DNA of 44,532 bases from Colwellia sp. Lineage in GTDB: Bacteria; Pseudomonadota; Gammaproteobacteria; Enterobacterales; Alteromonadaceae. Positions 7,720 to 17,087 of the stretch are shown one piece after another. A program made the position numbers and the translations under genes. Positions within the stretch are counted from its first letter, which is position 1. Every line of letters begins with the position of its first letter. The stretch covers positions 1-44,532 of the forward strand of contig JAESPR010000064.1 in NCBI GenBank assembly GCA_016765685.1, in the 5' to 3' direction. The notes beneath the pieces were generated by a model. The model saw nothing but the letters and a program-made list of their open reading frames with translations. It had not been told where the DNA came from and ran no database searches.

Positions 7720-9804
7720 ATGATCTCAAAAACAAGGATAAATCATCATAAAAAATCAGGGAAGTTTAACTTAACATATAGAAATACGTGGTTGTTATGG
7801 TGTTGTCAAATAATCAACATTGCCAGTTTATCGTTAGCTATTAGCTCGTGGATGTTAGCTATCTTAGCGCTGTGTTTATGTTGGCAAGCTTTGCTTATTA
7901 ACGTTAAATTTAATAACAAAGAAAAAACGCTGTTCTCACCTATTTTGTTGACTACTTTTGCCCTGAGTGGCTGTGTTGCTATTGCTATAACGGCAAGCAG
8001 CCTTGGCGTACTATTAAGTATGGTGCATTTACTTGCATTTGCCTATTCGCTAAAAGCTTTTGAAATTAAACAACGAAAAGACTTCTATCAACTTATATTA
8101 CTTGGTTTGTTTTTGTTAGCATCGTCCTTAATTTTCAAACAAAGCCTAGTTTTTTCAATTTTTATTATCTTAGCCCTCATACTCAACTTAGTGTCTTTAC
8201 AGCAAGTTTTCTCGCCCAACAAATCATTATGGGCATCGACTAAAACAGTCACACTGTTGTTATTGCAGAGTTCGTTACTTGCCATTGTTTTGTTTGTTAT
8301 TTTTCCGCGCTTATCACCCTTTTGGCAAGTACCTAACGCAAAGTCAGCACAAACAGGGCTCAGTGATGAAGTAAGTCCGGGAGATATTGCTAACTTAGCG
8401 TTATCAAGTGATTTAGCTTTTAGAGTTGACTTTAAAGGCAGTAAAATACCCCGTTATTCTCAGTTGTATTGGCGAGCAATGACGTTAGAACAATATGATG
8501 GTCGGAAATGGTTTCGTACAAAAACAAATAAAAAAAACAATCTATCAAAACAACCATTTAAACCACTAATAACGGGTGAAAGCATTGATTACGATGTTAT
8601 TGTTGAGCCAAATTATCAATTTTGGTTATTTGGGCTAACTGTTGCAACCACCACTGATCCCAGTTTGGTGTTAAAGCAAGACTACACTATTCAAAGTCGT
8701 AATGTGTTAAGTCAAATAAGTCATTATAAATTAAAAAGCTATTTACAAGCCCCATTAGAACCAATCATTAGTGATGAAAGTAAACAACGCAATTTGACCA
8801 TTAACCTAGGCAGTAATCCGAGATTAGAAAAACTAGCGTTAACGTTAAAACAAAAATTTCCTAACCCAGTTGACAGATCGAAAGCGGTATTAACATTTTT
8901 TAGAGAGGAACAATATTTTTATACCCTAAAACCACCGCTATTGATCAATAATAGTTTAGATCAATTCTTCTTTGATACCAAAGCCGGTTTTTGTGTTCAT
9001 TATGCTAGCACATATGCTTATTTAATGCGGGCAGCCGGTATTCCAGCTCGGGTTGTTACCGGTTACTTAGGTGGTGAATATAATGCTAGCTCGGTACCAA
9101 ACTCAAGCCAATTAACACCGCAGGGCGGACACTTAAGCGTTTATCAGTATGATGCTCACGCATGGGCTGAAATTTGGTTAGCAGGTATTGGCTGGCAAAG
9201 AGTTGATCCAACCGCAGCCGTTGACCCTCAACGAGTAGAAAGTGGCTGGTCAAATGCATTATTAGCCCAACAGTCGTTGCTTAATAATGATTTTGTTGGT
9301 TTATATCAACTTAAAAATATTGCTTGGTTAAATGCGTTAAGACTGCAATTAGATGCCCTTGATTACCAATGGACACGTTGGGTGTTGGGGTATTCAAATC
9401 AGCAACAATACGATTTGTTAACACGGTGGTTTGGTAACAACATGCCATGGAAAACTGGAGCGATTGTTTTATTGTCACTTATCATCATGATGATTTTGAT
9501 AACGTTAATTTACCGTATTAATTTTAAGAAGTTAAGACGTAAAAAAGTTAGCCCTTGGTTACAGTATTATCAACAAACATTAGAGAAGTTGACTAAAAAA
9601 GGACTGATCAAACCTATGAATATGACACCGTCATGTTTTGCTCAACAAGTAGCGCTGAAATTTCCTAAATTATCAAAGGATTTTTTTGAGTTAACAAAGA
9701 ATTTTGAATGTTTGTCGTATCAAAATCTAAGTATATCCGAACAGGAAATTTTGCTAGTACGCTTACACAATAATTACCTAAAGATAAAATCTAATCTTGA
9801 CTAA
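7720..9804 (+). CDS. TgpA-like transglutaminase-domain membrane protein (DUF3488)
   Basis: A 694-residue integral membrane protein. About six N-terminal membrane segments (roughly residues 25-200, DUF3488/TgpA_N) are followed by a periplasmic region holding a transglutaminase-like domain, one more membrane segment (about 583-605, TGAIVLLSLIIMMILITLIY) and a cytoplasmic C-terminal DUF4129-like tail. The Cys-His-Asp triad is visible: C425 in KAGFCVHYAS, H480 in DAHAWAE, and D496 in RVDPTAAV. The family is named after Pseudomonas aeruginosa TgpA, which is essential there; the substrate is not known to me. It is the last gene of the moxR-DUF58-tgpA operon. Confidence 0.92.
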   Translation: MISKTRINHHKKSGKFNLTYRNTWLLWCCQIINIASLSLAISSWMLAILALCLCWQALLINVKFNNKEKTLFSPILLTTFALSGCVAIAITASSLGVLLSMVHLLAFAYSLKAFEIKQRKDFYQLILLGLFLLASSLIFKQSLVFSIFIILALILNLVSLQQVFSPNKSLWASTKTVTLLLLQSSLLAIVLFVIFPRLSPFWQVPNAKSAQTGLSDEVSPGDIANLALSSDLAFRVDFKGSKIPRYSQLYWRAMTLEQYDGRKWFRTKTNKKNNLSKQPFKPLITGESIDYDVIVEPNYQFWLFGLTVATTTDPSLVLKQDYTIQSRNVLSQISHYKLKSYLQAPLEPIISDESKQRNLTINLGSNPRLEKLALTLKQKFPNPVDRSKAVLTFFREEQYFYTLKPPLLINNSLDQFFFDTKAGFCVHYASTYAYLMRAAGIPARVVTGYLGGEYNASSVPNSSQLTPQGGHLSVYQYDAHAWAEIWLAGIGWQRVDPTAAVDPQRVESGWSNALLAQQSLLNNDFVGLYQLKNIAWLNALRLQLDALDYQWTRWVLGYSNQQQYDLLTRWFGNNMPWKTGAIVLLSLIIMMILITLIYRINFKKLRRKKVSPWLQYYQQTLEKLTKKGLIKPMNMTPSCFAQQVALKFPKLSKDFFELTKNFECLSYQNLSISEQEILLVRLHNNYLKIKSNLD

Positions 9805-10013
9805 GTGAAACGCTTTTCTATTAATTAATTCTTTACAAATAACCCACAAATATTTAATATTCGCCCGTCTTTATAGTCAGTGTTTTTTAGTCTACAGATT
9901 GGAAGCAAATTGAACAAAAAATATACGCTTACTCAGTCTTTTAGAGTGAAATCACTGCTTCATTTTAAAAAAATTATAGTTTTGTTACTTTTACACTTGT
10001 GGAATATAGTTTG

Positions 10014-11417
10014 ATGCCAAGGAAGCCATATTTTAATACTTTGCACAAACAAATGCTGTTATGTGCACTTCTTTGCACATCTTCTAGCTTGATAGCACAA
10101 GAAAACATTCTGAACATTAGTAATAACGTACTGTTTGAACCCGCGATAACCGAAGCGGATATTGCTAGTTATTACCCCGAAAAATACCCTGTCACTCGCT
10201 GGGAAAACCTGTCACCTAAAGCAGACTTTTATCAATCTCCTTACCAAATTTCACTTTTTTCAGATAAAAATGGTGAAGACAGCGCGCGTTTATGGTCGCA
10301 AACCAAATCTATATTTGTCTACGGTTTTGGCGTTATTGGTGTAATAGCATTATTGCCAGCCGATATTTCTAAATGGGATAAAGAAGAAGGTATTTTTAAT
10401 AAATGGACTGATAATGTGAGGATAGGGCCTGTATGGGATCGTGATAACTGGCCTTTAAACTATATTGGACATCCTTATTTTGGCGGTTTGTATTATCAAG
10501 TTGCTCGTAAATCTGGTTATCGTCAGTGGGATGCTTTTATTTATTCAGCTTTAATGTCTTCTTTTTATTGGGAGTATGGTATAGAGGCTTTTGCTGAAGT
10601 GCCCTCTATTCAAGACTTAATTGTTACGCCCGTACTTGGTTGGGCTTTTGGTGAGTGGGCATTTAACACCGAAATGGATATTCGAGCCGATAATGATACT
10701 ATTTGGGGATCGTCTATTTTAGGAACTACCGCATTGGTATTTCTTGATCCTGTTGATAGTTTGAATGTCGGTATTAATACTTTGTTTGGTAAAGAAATAA
10801 TTAAAGCTGGTACCGGTTATATCAGCGTTAAAGATATACCTACTGGGCCAAATGGCGAAACAGAAAACCAAATACAGCTCAATATATCATTACAGCTAGG
10901 TGATGGCGGTTATTATAATTCAAACAAACATAAGAGAAAAAAAGCAAAATCTGACCCAGTCGACACCGGCATTATCGGGCTTTCTTATGGGGTAGGGCAA
11001 GTGTATCTTGATAACAACTGGCAAGTTAATGATGATGTTGTGGTTGAGTATTCATTAGGTTTATATTTTTCTAAAACATTTTCTGGACGTGTTTCTTACT
11101 CAAAAAGTGAGTTGAATAGTGTCTTCTCGGCCAATAAAGTTAATTATGAAAACTATAGTTTAGATGGCCAATATTATTTTAATACGCAAAATAAGTTGCG
11201 ACCTTATATCACTGCAGGTTTTGGTGAAATTATGTGGCAAAAAGATTATGACCAACAAACATTTCAAGTGAATGCCGGTACTGGTTTACATTACAAACTC
11301 ACTAACAATTTTGCTATACAGCTTGATTGGCGCCATTATTACAGTCCAACAAAAAACACTGCTGAAGATAACATCGCAGCTCGTTTCATCTATTTACTTG
11401 GTGATGGTGAACGTTAA
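10014..11417 (+). CDS. DUF3943-like outer-membrane protein
   Basis: A 467-residue exported protein from the ATG at 10014. The signal peptide is about residues 1-27 (MLLCALLCTSSSLIAQ). The central part has the aromatic Trp/Tyr/Gly-rich block (WPLNYIGHPYFGGLYYQVAR) that I associate with DUF3943. The C-terminal ~130 residues alternate polar and hydrophobic positions, as in an outer-membrane beta barrel, ending RFIYLLGDGER. A GTG at 9999 would add five residues but is less likely. The function is unknown. It has its own upstream region (9805-10013), where I see no clear operator. Confidence 0.75.
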   Translation: MPRKPYFNTLHKQMLLCALLCTSSSLIAQENILNISNNVLFEPAITEADIASYYPEKYPVTRWENLSPKADFYQSPYQISLFSDKNGEDSARLWSQTKSIFVYGFGVIGVIALLPADISKWDKEEGIFNKWTDNVRIGPVWDRDNWPLNYIGHPYFGGLYYQVARKSGYRQWDAFIYSALMSSFYWEYGIEAFAEVPSIQDLIVTPVLGWAFGEWAFNTEMDIRADNDTIWGSSILGTTALVFLDPVDSLNVGINTLFGKEIIKAGTGYISVKDIPTGPNGETENQIQLNISLQLGDGGYYNSNKHKRKKAKSDPVDTGIIGLSYGVGQVYLDNNWQVNDDVVVEYSLGLYFSKTFSGRVSYSKSELNSVFSANKVNYENYSLDGQYYFNTQNKLRPYITAGFGEIMWQKDYDQQTFQVNAGTGLHYKLTNNFAIQLDWRHYYSPTKNTAEDNIAARFIYLLGDGER

Positions 11418-11531
11418 TATTATTGATTACTTTGTAAACAAATATTAATAATGCTGAACGTTAATCGCAATTTTTCATAACTTGAGTTACGCTTAAATCA
11501 TCCCTTTTTTACAAGTATCTTGGGAGAAGTC

Positions 11532-12710
11532 ATGAAGTGTTTAGTTATTATTATTTTACTTTCTTTACCATTATTACTCTCATGTCAGAGCAATAATAGC
11601 TATAGCGTCACATCTAATACCTCAGTTAGCTCACTTTTTTTAAGTCAACATTTTCCTAAACCCACAACATTTGAAATAGAGTCAGAGCAAGAAATTTTTA
11701 TGCTTGATGATGAAATGTTGGAGATGGTTGAAAAAAACTTAAAAAGTAATCTAAATATTAGAGAAAAATCTTTAAAATTGTTAAGGCAGATTTTTTCCGA
11801 TGAAAAAAATTCTTTAAATTATTCAACTCATGCAAATCTTACTGCTCGGCAAACATATCATAGCCATAAAGCTAACTGCATGTCACTAACCATAATGGCC
11901 TATGCATTGGCAAAAGCTGCAAACTTAAATGTTGAATTTCAACAAATAGATGTTCCTGAATACTGGGTAAGAAATGGACAATACAACTTACTTACCGGCC
12001 ATGTAAACCTATTGATTAAACCTGATGTTTACCATGATAGAAAGATCTTCTTTGGCAATGATAATGTTGAAATAGATTTTGACCCCTATGTTGTTAAACA
12101 AACTTTTCCTAAAAGAGTGATCGCGAAAAACACCGTTCTAGCTATGTTTTATAATAATAAAGGCGGGCAAGCTCTAGTTGATGAAACCTATAATATTGCT
12201 TATCAATATTTTAAAGCCGCGTTAATGTCTGATAAAAATTTCAGCCCAGCTTGGGGCAATTTAGCCATTCTCTATCGGTTAACTAATCATATTGACATTG
12301 CAGAGAAAACTTATCGGTATGCAATTCAAATTAATCCTAATAACTTAACTGCGCTAACAAATTTAGCAATTTTATTACGTAGTCAAAAAAACGATTTAGA
12401 GGCTGAAAAAATAGAAAGTAGGTTATTACTCAAAAGAAAAACCAACCCCTATTATTATGCGGTGTTAGCGGATGAGGCTTATTATAAATATGATTATTTA
12501 CAAGCATTAAAATATTATAAAAAAGCGATTAAATTAAATAAAAAGATACATGAGCTGTATTTTGGCATGGCGAAAGTTTACTATCAAATGAATCGATTGC
12601 CTGAAGCAAAAAGAGCAATAAAAAGAGCATTAATACTAAATAAAACAAAATCTACTGAGTATCAATATATTGCGAAGTTGAATTTTTTAAAGGCAGAAAC
12701 TACCAATTAA
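11532..12710 (+). CDS. TPR lipoprotein with a transglutaminase-like Cys-His-Asp set
   Basis: A 392-residue predicted lipoprotein from the ATG at 11532, preceded by GGGAGAAG as ribosome-binding site. The signal peptide ends in the lipobox LLSC (C18). Residues ~100-190 contain ANCMSLTIMAYALA (C116), LTGHVNLL (H157) and EIDFDPY (D182/D184). This Cys-His-Asp order and spacing resemble a transglutaminase-like fold. From about residue 215 there are roughly four tetratricopeptide repeats (YQYFKAALMSDKNFSPAWGN, TYRYAIQINPNNLTALTNLA, ALKYYKKAIKLNKKIHELYF, AKRAIKRALILN). It overlaps the next gene (M28 peptidase) by the sequence ATTAA. The function is not known; it probably acts in the periplasm. Confidence 0.8.
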   Translation: MKCLVIIILLSLPLLLSCQSNNSYSVTSNTSVSSLFLSQHFPKPTTFEIESEQEIFMLDDEMLEMVEKNLKSNLNIREKSLKLLRQIFSDEKNSLNYSTHANLTARQTYHSHKANCMSLTIMAYALAKAANLNVEFQQIDVPEYWVRNGQYNLLTGHVNLLIKPDVYHDRKIFFGNDNVEIDFDPYVVKQTFPKRVIAKNTVLAMFYNNKGGQALVDETYNIAYQYFKAALMSDKNFSPAWGNLAILYRLTNHIDIAEKTYRYAIQINPNNLTALTNLAILLRSQKNDLEAEKIESRLLLKRKTNPYYYAVLADEAYYKYDYLQALKYYKKAIKLNKKIHELYFGMAKVYYQMNRLPEAKRAIKRALILNKTKSTEYQYIAKLNFLKAETTN

Positions 12711-13689
12711 ACATACCTTAGTTCTTATATTAATACTTTTACAAGGATGCTCATCGTTTGTCACGTCACCAACAAAAAAAGCTTTAGTAATAGCCCCTTT
12801 AGACTCGTTGCCAATAAAGAAGCTAAATATTCACTTGAAAATGTTAGCTTCAGACAATATGGCAGGTAGAAAGTTTGCTACGGCACAAAGTATCACCGCA
12901 CAAAACTATATAATTTCATCATTACTTAAGAGTAATGTTCAGCCATTTCAAAACAAGTTTCACCATAGGTTTAAACACAAATCTTTATTTTCCACCAAGG
13001 AAGGTAGCAACATTATTGGTTATGTGAAAGGAGTAAGCGTTCCTAATCAATTTATTGTACTTAGTGCCCATTACGATCATTTAGGTAAAAAAGGTGCTCA
13101 TATTTATAATGGTGCGGATGATAATGCTTCAGGCGTTGCCGCATTGCTTGTTTTTGGTGAAGTTATTGCCAAAAATCCTTTAAGACATAGCGTGATTTTT
13201 TTATTCACTGACGCAGAAGAAGTGAATTTACTTGGAGCGAAAGCCTTTATTCATCAACAAAAATTAATGTTAGCGCAGATTAGACTTAATATAAACATTG
13301 ATATGATCGCGGGTAGTAAAAACACTTCGACATTACATTTTATTGAAAATAGACTTGAAAAAATACTACCAAAAAATAAAATTAACCCCTTAACCGTATT
13401 AGCTAGCAATTCAACCATTAAAATAAAACGTGACTTTAAAAGAAAAAACTATAAAAGTTTGAACCGAGTTAATTGGACAAATGCTAGTGATCATGGGCCT
13501 TTTAATCGCAACAAAATACCTTTTATTTATTTTGGTGTTGGCGAACATAAAAACTACCATACTCCTCGTGATGATTTTGAACATGTAAATCTTGAATTTT
13601 ACCAGCAAGCATGCCATTTGATTTTTCAGTATTTGAATTTTTTTGATGAAAACATCATCGTTTTAGAAAATAATAACCTGACTAATTAG
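12706..13689 (+). CDS. M28-family zinc peptidase, probable lipoprotein (ATT start)
   Basis: A secreted metallo-aminopeptidase-like protein of 327 residues. Zinc/catalytic motifs: AHYDHLG, NGADDNASGVAALL, TDAEEVNLLGAKAF, NIDMIAG, and a late HTPRDD; this is the M28 ligand order. No ATG, GTG or TTG precedes residue 35, where a TTG at 12808 would give a protein lacking an export signal. In the same frame, upstream DNA encodes (I)KHTLVLILILLQGCSS, a textbook lipoprotein signal with lipobox LQGC. The frame is closed by a TAA at 12688-12690. The only start that gives this signal is ATT at 12706, which overlaps the TAA of the TPR lipoprotein gene (ATTAA). An AAAGG lies about 12 bp before. Either ATT is used through coupling, or an ATG has mutated here. 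Confidence 0.8.
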   Translation: MKHTLVLILILLQGCSSFVTSPTKKALVIAPLDSLPIKKLNIHLKMLASDNMAGRKFATAQSITAQNYIISSLLKSNVQPFQNKFHHRFKHKSLFSTKEGSNIIGYVKGVSVPNQFIVLSAHYDHLGKKGAHIYNGADDNASGVAALLVFGEVIAKNPLRHSVIFLFTDAEEVNLLGAKAFIHQQKLMLAQIRLNINIDMIAGSKNTSTLHFIENRLEKILPKNKINPLTVLASNSTIKIKRDFKRKNYKSLNRVNWTNASDHGPFNRNKIPFIYFGVGEHKNYHTPRDDFEHVNLEFYQQACHLIFQYLNFFDENIIVLENNNLTN

Positions 13690-13770
13690 ACAAATAATTT
13701 TAAAACTAAAAAAATCGCGTTATAATGCTTAGATCAAGAAATAAAAAGTTAAACACTAAGGTTATTGTTC

Positions 13771-14328
13771 ATGAGTAAAGTATATATTACTGCACAAGAG
13801 TTACTTGAAGATTCATTTAGATTAGCGTCTAAGGTATTCCAAGACGGATTCAGACCGCAATTTATCGTTGGTATTTGGCGTGGTGGTGCACCTATTGGTA
13901 TCGCTGTTCAAGAGTACTTTGACTATAAAGAAATTGAAACCGACCATATTGCTGTGCGTACTTCTTCGTATTACGGCATTAACCAACAAAGTAAAGAAAT
14001 AAAAGTTCACGGTTTGCATTATATTATTGAGAATGCTAATGCAGATGACGGTTTACTCATTGTTGATGATGTTTTTGATTCAGGGAGAAGTATTAAAGCA
14101 CTTATTTCTCAACTAGAATTAGCGATGAGAAATAACATGCCAAAAGATGTTCGTATTGCTTGTCCTTGGTATAAACCAACAAATAAACAAGTAGACATTA
14201 CACCAGACTACTATGTACATGAATCAGAAGAGTGGTTAGTGTTTCCGCATGAGCTATCAGGTTTAACTCCGGATGAAATTATTTCAAATAAATTAGATTT
14301 GGCTAATGTTAAAGATTTATTTCAATAG
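13771..14328 (+). CDS. Phosphoribosyltransferase family protein (hypoxanthine/xanthine-type)
   Basis: A 185-residue cytosolic type I phosphoribosyltransferase. The PRPP-binding loop is LLIVDDVFDSGRS at about residues 88-100. N-terminal IVGIWRGGAPIGIAVQEYF is the pyrophosphate-loop region. The size and the C-terminal EEWLVFPHEL resemble the COG2236 Hpt-like group, usually annotated as hypoxanthine or xanthine-guanine phosphoribosyltransferase. The ATG at 13771 has an AAGG 9-12 bp upstream; a TTG at 13765 would add two residues. The next gene begins 33 bp downstream. The exact base specificity cannot be read from the sequence. Confidence 0.85.
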   Translation: MSKVYITAQELLEDSFRLASKVFQDGFRPQFIVGIWRGGAPIGIAVQEYFDYKEIETDHIAVRTSSYYGINQQSKEIKVHGLHYIIENANADDGLLIVDDVFDSGRSIKALISQLELAMRNNMPKDVRIACPWYKPTNKQVDITPDYYVHESEEWLVFPHELSGLTPDEIISNKLDLANVKDLFQ

Positions 14329-14361
14329 TATGGTGCTAATTCAAATGGCAGATGTAGCGAA

Positions 14362-15615
14362 TTGATATCACATGTTTTGGTTGGTTTTTTCGCTATGCTT
14401 GTATGCTGTTCAGCCTACAGCAAAACAGCAGAGTCGACCGTGGTTTTGCTGTCTATTGATGGTTTTTCTTATGATTATTTAGCGACTTATCAACCAAAAA
14501 ACATGCTTGCTTTTGCTAAAACGGGCACCAGTGCAAAACTTTTGCCTGTTTATCCTAGCAAAACCTTCCCTAATCATTTGTCTATAATTACCGGTGTTTA
14601 TCCAAAGAATCACGGCATCATTCATAATAAATTTTATCATCCCCAATTAGATAAAAAATACTACCTAGGCGCAGGTAAGCATAATAGTGCTTGGTTAACC
14701 GCAAAACCTTTCTGGTCTGTCGTACAAGAGCATAATATCAGTTCTGCAGTTTATTTTTGGCCCGAATCTGAAGCGATAGGACAGGGTAGTGAAGCCACTT
14801 ATCATATCCCTTATAAGAAAACAGACACAGAACAAACTCATTTTGATCAAATAATTAACTGGCTAAAACTTCCACCAACACAAGCTCCTCAGTTTATTGT
14901 GAGTTATTTCTCAAGTGTTGATAATGCAGGGCATAATTTTGGCTTAGGCTCACCTGAATTATCACAAGCCATCACTGACATTGATAATTTGTTTGGCCAT
15001 TTTATGGCGCGATTAAAAAAAGAAATCCCCCAAGATGTTAATGTGATTTTGTTATCAGACCACGGTATGGTGCAAATTAATAAAAATAAAAACATTGATT
15101 TAACGATGGTGTTTAACAAAAATCAGCTTAAATTAATTGATGAAAAAACAATAGTCATCGCGAAAAGCAGTACTCAATTATTTGGCTATTTTGATCAAGA
15201 CAAATTTAATGTACATCAACAAAAAATCATCTTGCAAGAACTAAAGGCTAGGCAAAAATTGCACCCTAAGTTATACCGAGTTTTTGATAAAAATAATTAC
15301 CCAAAACACTGGCGACTTAATAATAACTTAGCCATAACACCAAGTTTTGTCGTAGAAGCGGCCCCAAGTGCTAGCTTTGTTAATGAAAAATATGCCTATC
15401 AAAATATTGCCACGCACGGTTATGACGCATTTAATCAAAGTGAGTTAACGGCAATTTTCTTAGCTGCAGGACCTGATATTATTCAAGGAAGGGCAGTTAA
15501 CTCTTTTGAAAATATACATATAGTACCGTTAATGAGCCAGCTACTTGGTATAAAACAGCCGGATAATATTGATGGTGAAAATGCAGTATTAGCAGTTATT
15601 GTAAAATCCAATTAA
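14362..15615 (+). CDS. Ectonucleotide pyrophosphatase/phosphodiesterase-like protein
   Basis: A 417-residue exported enzyme of the alkaline phosphatase superfamily (NPP type), likely hydrolysing nucleotide phosphodiester or pyrophosphate bonds in the periplasm. The two-zinc site is visible: LLSIDGFSYDYL (metal Asp), YPSKTFPNHLSIITG (Thr nucleophile), SSVDNAGHNFG, LLSDHGM and ATHGYD. The N-terminus ISHVLVGFFAMLVCCSAYSK is a signal peptide. The start is the TTG at 14362; no in-frame ATG occurs between the preceding stop and the signal peptide core, and no strong ribosome-binding site is seen. It follows the phosphoribosyltransferase closely, so the two may be cotranscribed. Confidence 0.87.
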   Translation: MISHVLVGFFAMLVCCSAYSKTAESTVVLLSIDGFSYDYLATYQPKNMLAFAKTGTSAKLLPVYPSKTFPNHLSIITGVYPKNHGIIHNKFYHPQLDKKYYLGAGKHNSAWLTAKPFWSVVQEHNISSAVYFWPESEAIGQGSEATYHIPYKKTDTEQTHFDQIINWLKLPPTQAPQFIVSYFSSVDNAGHNFGLGSPELSQAITDIDNLFGHFMARLKKEIPQDVNVILLSDHGMVQINKNKNIDLTMVFNKNQLKLIDEKTIVIAKSSTQLFGYFDQDKFNVHQQKIILQELKARQKLHPKLYRVFDKNNYPKHWRLNNNLAITPSFVVEAAPSASFVNEKYAYQNIATHGYDAFNQSELTAIFLAAGPDIIQGRAVNSFENIHIVPLMSQLLGIKQPDNIDGENAVLAVIVKSN

Positions 15616-15728
15616 CAAGCCTTAGTATTTAAACGCTTAAACTCAATTTAGGCTAGCAATTTCAACCAATAATAGTGTAATCTTGGTAACCACGTTATTA
15701 TTAACAACGACCTAAAATACCAAGTTAA

Positions 15729-16964
15729 ATGAAAAATACTTATATCGCTAGACAAGCTATCCTTAATGAACAATCAGAAACCATTGGTTATGAATTATTG
15801 TTTAGGGATAGTCCTGATAATAAATTTCCTGAAATAGAACATGATATAGCCAGTTCAAAACTTATTATTCAAAACCATATTCATGGTGATATTAAAACCA
15901 TTAGTATGGGCAAGTTGTCATTTATCAACTTTACCGAAAATTGTTTAATCCATAAATTTCCCTTAATGTTTGACAAAGACGCTATTGTTATAGAATTAGT
16001 AGGGCAAGAGAAACCTACTAAAAAGCTTTTGAAAATAATCAAGTTTTATCATGAAAAAGGCTATAAAGTTGCGTTAACCGAATACGATTTAGCACCACAT
16101 TGGGATGTGCTTTTTCCTTATATTGATATTGTTAAAATAAATATTGAAAAAATCAATACTAAGCGTATATTGCCGGCATTGAATAGGATGAGACCTTTTA
16201 ATGTAGCAATCGCTGCTGAAAGAGTAGAAACAAGAAATCAACAACAAACCTTAGCAGAGGTTGGTTTTGATTATTTTCAAGGGTACTTTTATCATGAGCC
16301 TGAAATTATCAAAGGCCAAGCACTTGCCCCGATAAAAACTCAAATGCTTAACTTGTTAAGTGAAACCTTTAATTACCCTTTAAATTACGAAACAGTCGCT
16401 GAAATAATTAGTCATGACGTCAACCTAACGATTGGTTTATTAAAAATGGTTAATAACGTTGCTACGGGCGCTAGAGTAGAAATAACCTCATTAAAACAAG
16501 CTGCAGCCTACTTAGGGGAAGATAAATTAAGACAATTCGTTTCCATCTTAGCGTTATCAAACTTAACTTCTGAAACAACCGATGAAGTATGTAAACAAGC
16601 ATTAATTACCGGTAAAATGATGTTAGCGTTAAGTGATGAAGATGCATTCAAATCAGTTAATGATTTTGCCTTTATCACCGGTTTACTGAGTGCGATTGAA
16701 GTCATGTTATCGATGCCAATGGCAGAAATAGTTAAAACAATGCCCTTAGCCAAACCGATAGAAACCGCTTTAGTAAAACACGATGGTTTGTTAGGTCAAT
16801 TGCTTGATTTAACTACTAGTTTTATTTTAGGTCGTGAACAGTTAAAAACAGATGAAAATTTATCCATTAGTTTGGGGCAATATTCATTAGATAAAAAGCT
16901 TGTGCAAGCAGAGTTTCTAAAAGCAAGCCAATGGTGTAAAGCGCTTAACATAGTTCCTTCATAA
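15729..16964 (+). CDS. EAL-HDOD signalling protein with degenerate EAL domain
   Basis: A 411-residue cytosolic protein of the YuxH type: an EAL-like domain (about 1-200) followed by an HDOD domain (about 205-400). EAL-family landmarks are altered: ELL replaces EAL in GYELLFR, and the metal-binding DDFGTG-type loop reads LTEYDLAP. Glu in VIELVGQ, Lys in DIVKINIEK and Glu in AERVET are kept. Loss of the central Asp pair argues against c-di-GMP hydrolysis, so it may act by binding ligand or protein. The HDOD part shows LKMVNNVATGARVEITSLKQ and AAYLGEDKLRQF. It is monocistronic, with no neighbouring chemotaxis or c-di-GMP gene. Confidence 0.85.
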   Translation: MKNTYIARQAILNEQSETIGYELLFRDSPDNKFPEIEHDIASSKLIIQNHIHGDIKTISMGKLSFINFTENCLIHKFPLMFDKDAIVIELVGQEKPTKKLLKIIKFYHEKGYKVALTEYDLAPHWDVLFPYIDIVKINIEKINTKRILPALNRMRPFNVAIAAERVETRNQQQTLAEVGFDYFQGYFYHEPEIIKGQALAPIKTQMLNLLSETFNYPLNYETVAEIISHDVNLTIGLLKMVNNVATGARVEITSLKQAAAYLGEDKLRQFVSILALSNLTSETTDEVCKQALITGKMMLALSDEDAFKSVNDFAFITGLLSAIEVMLSMPMAEIVKTMPLAKPIETALVKHDGLLGQLLDLTTSFILGREQLKTDENLSISLGQYSLDKKLVQAEFLKASQWCKALNIVPS

Positions 16965-17087
16965 CCTACTTAATATTTCACTGTTCAAGGGGGTTTCGAG
17001 GTATTCTAAAATACTCTTTAAAGTCTTTTGCACGGCTAAGACTAGATCTTCATTAGCACGTGTAAGTGGAGATAGTAAAAACAGCAA

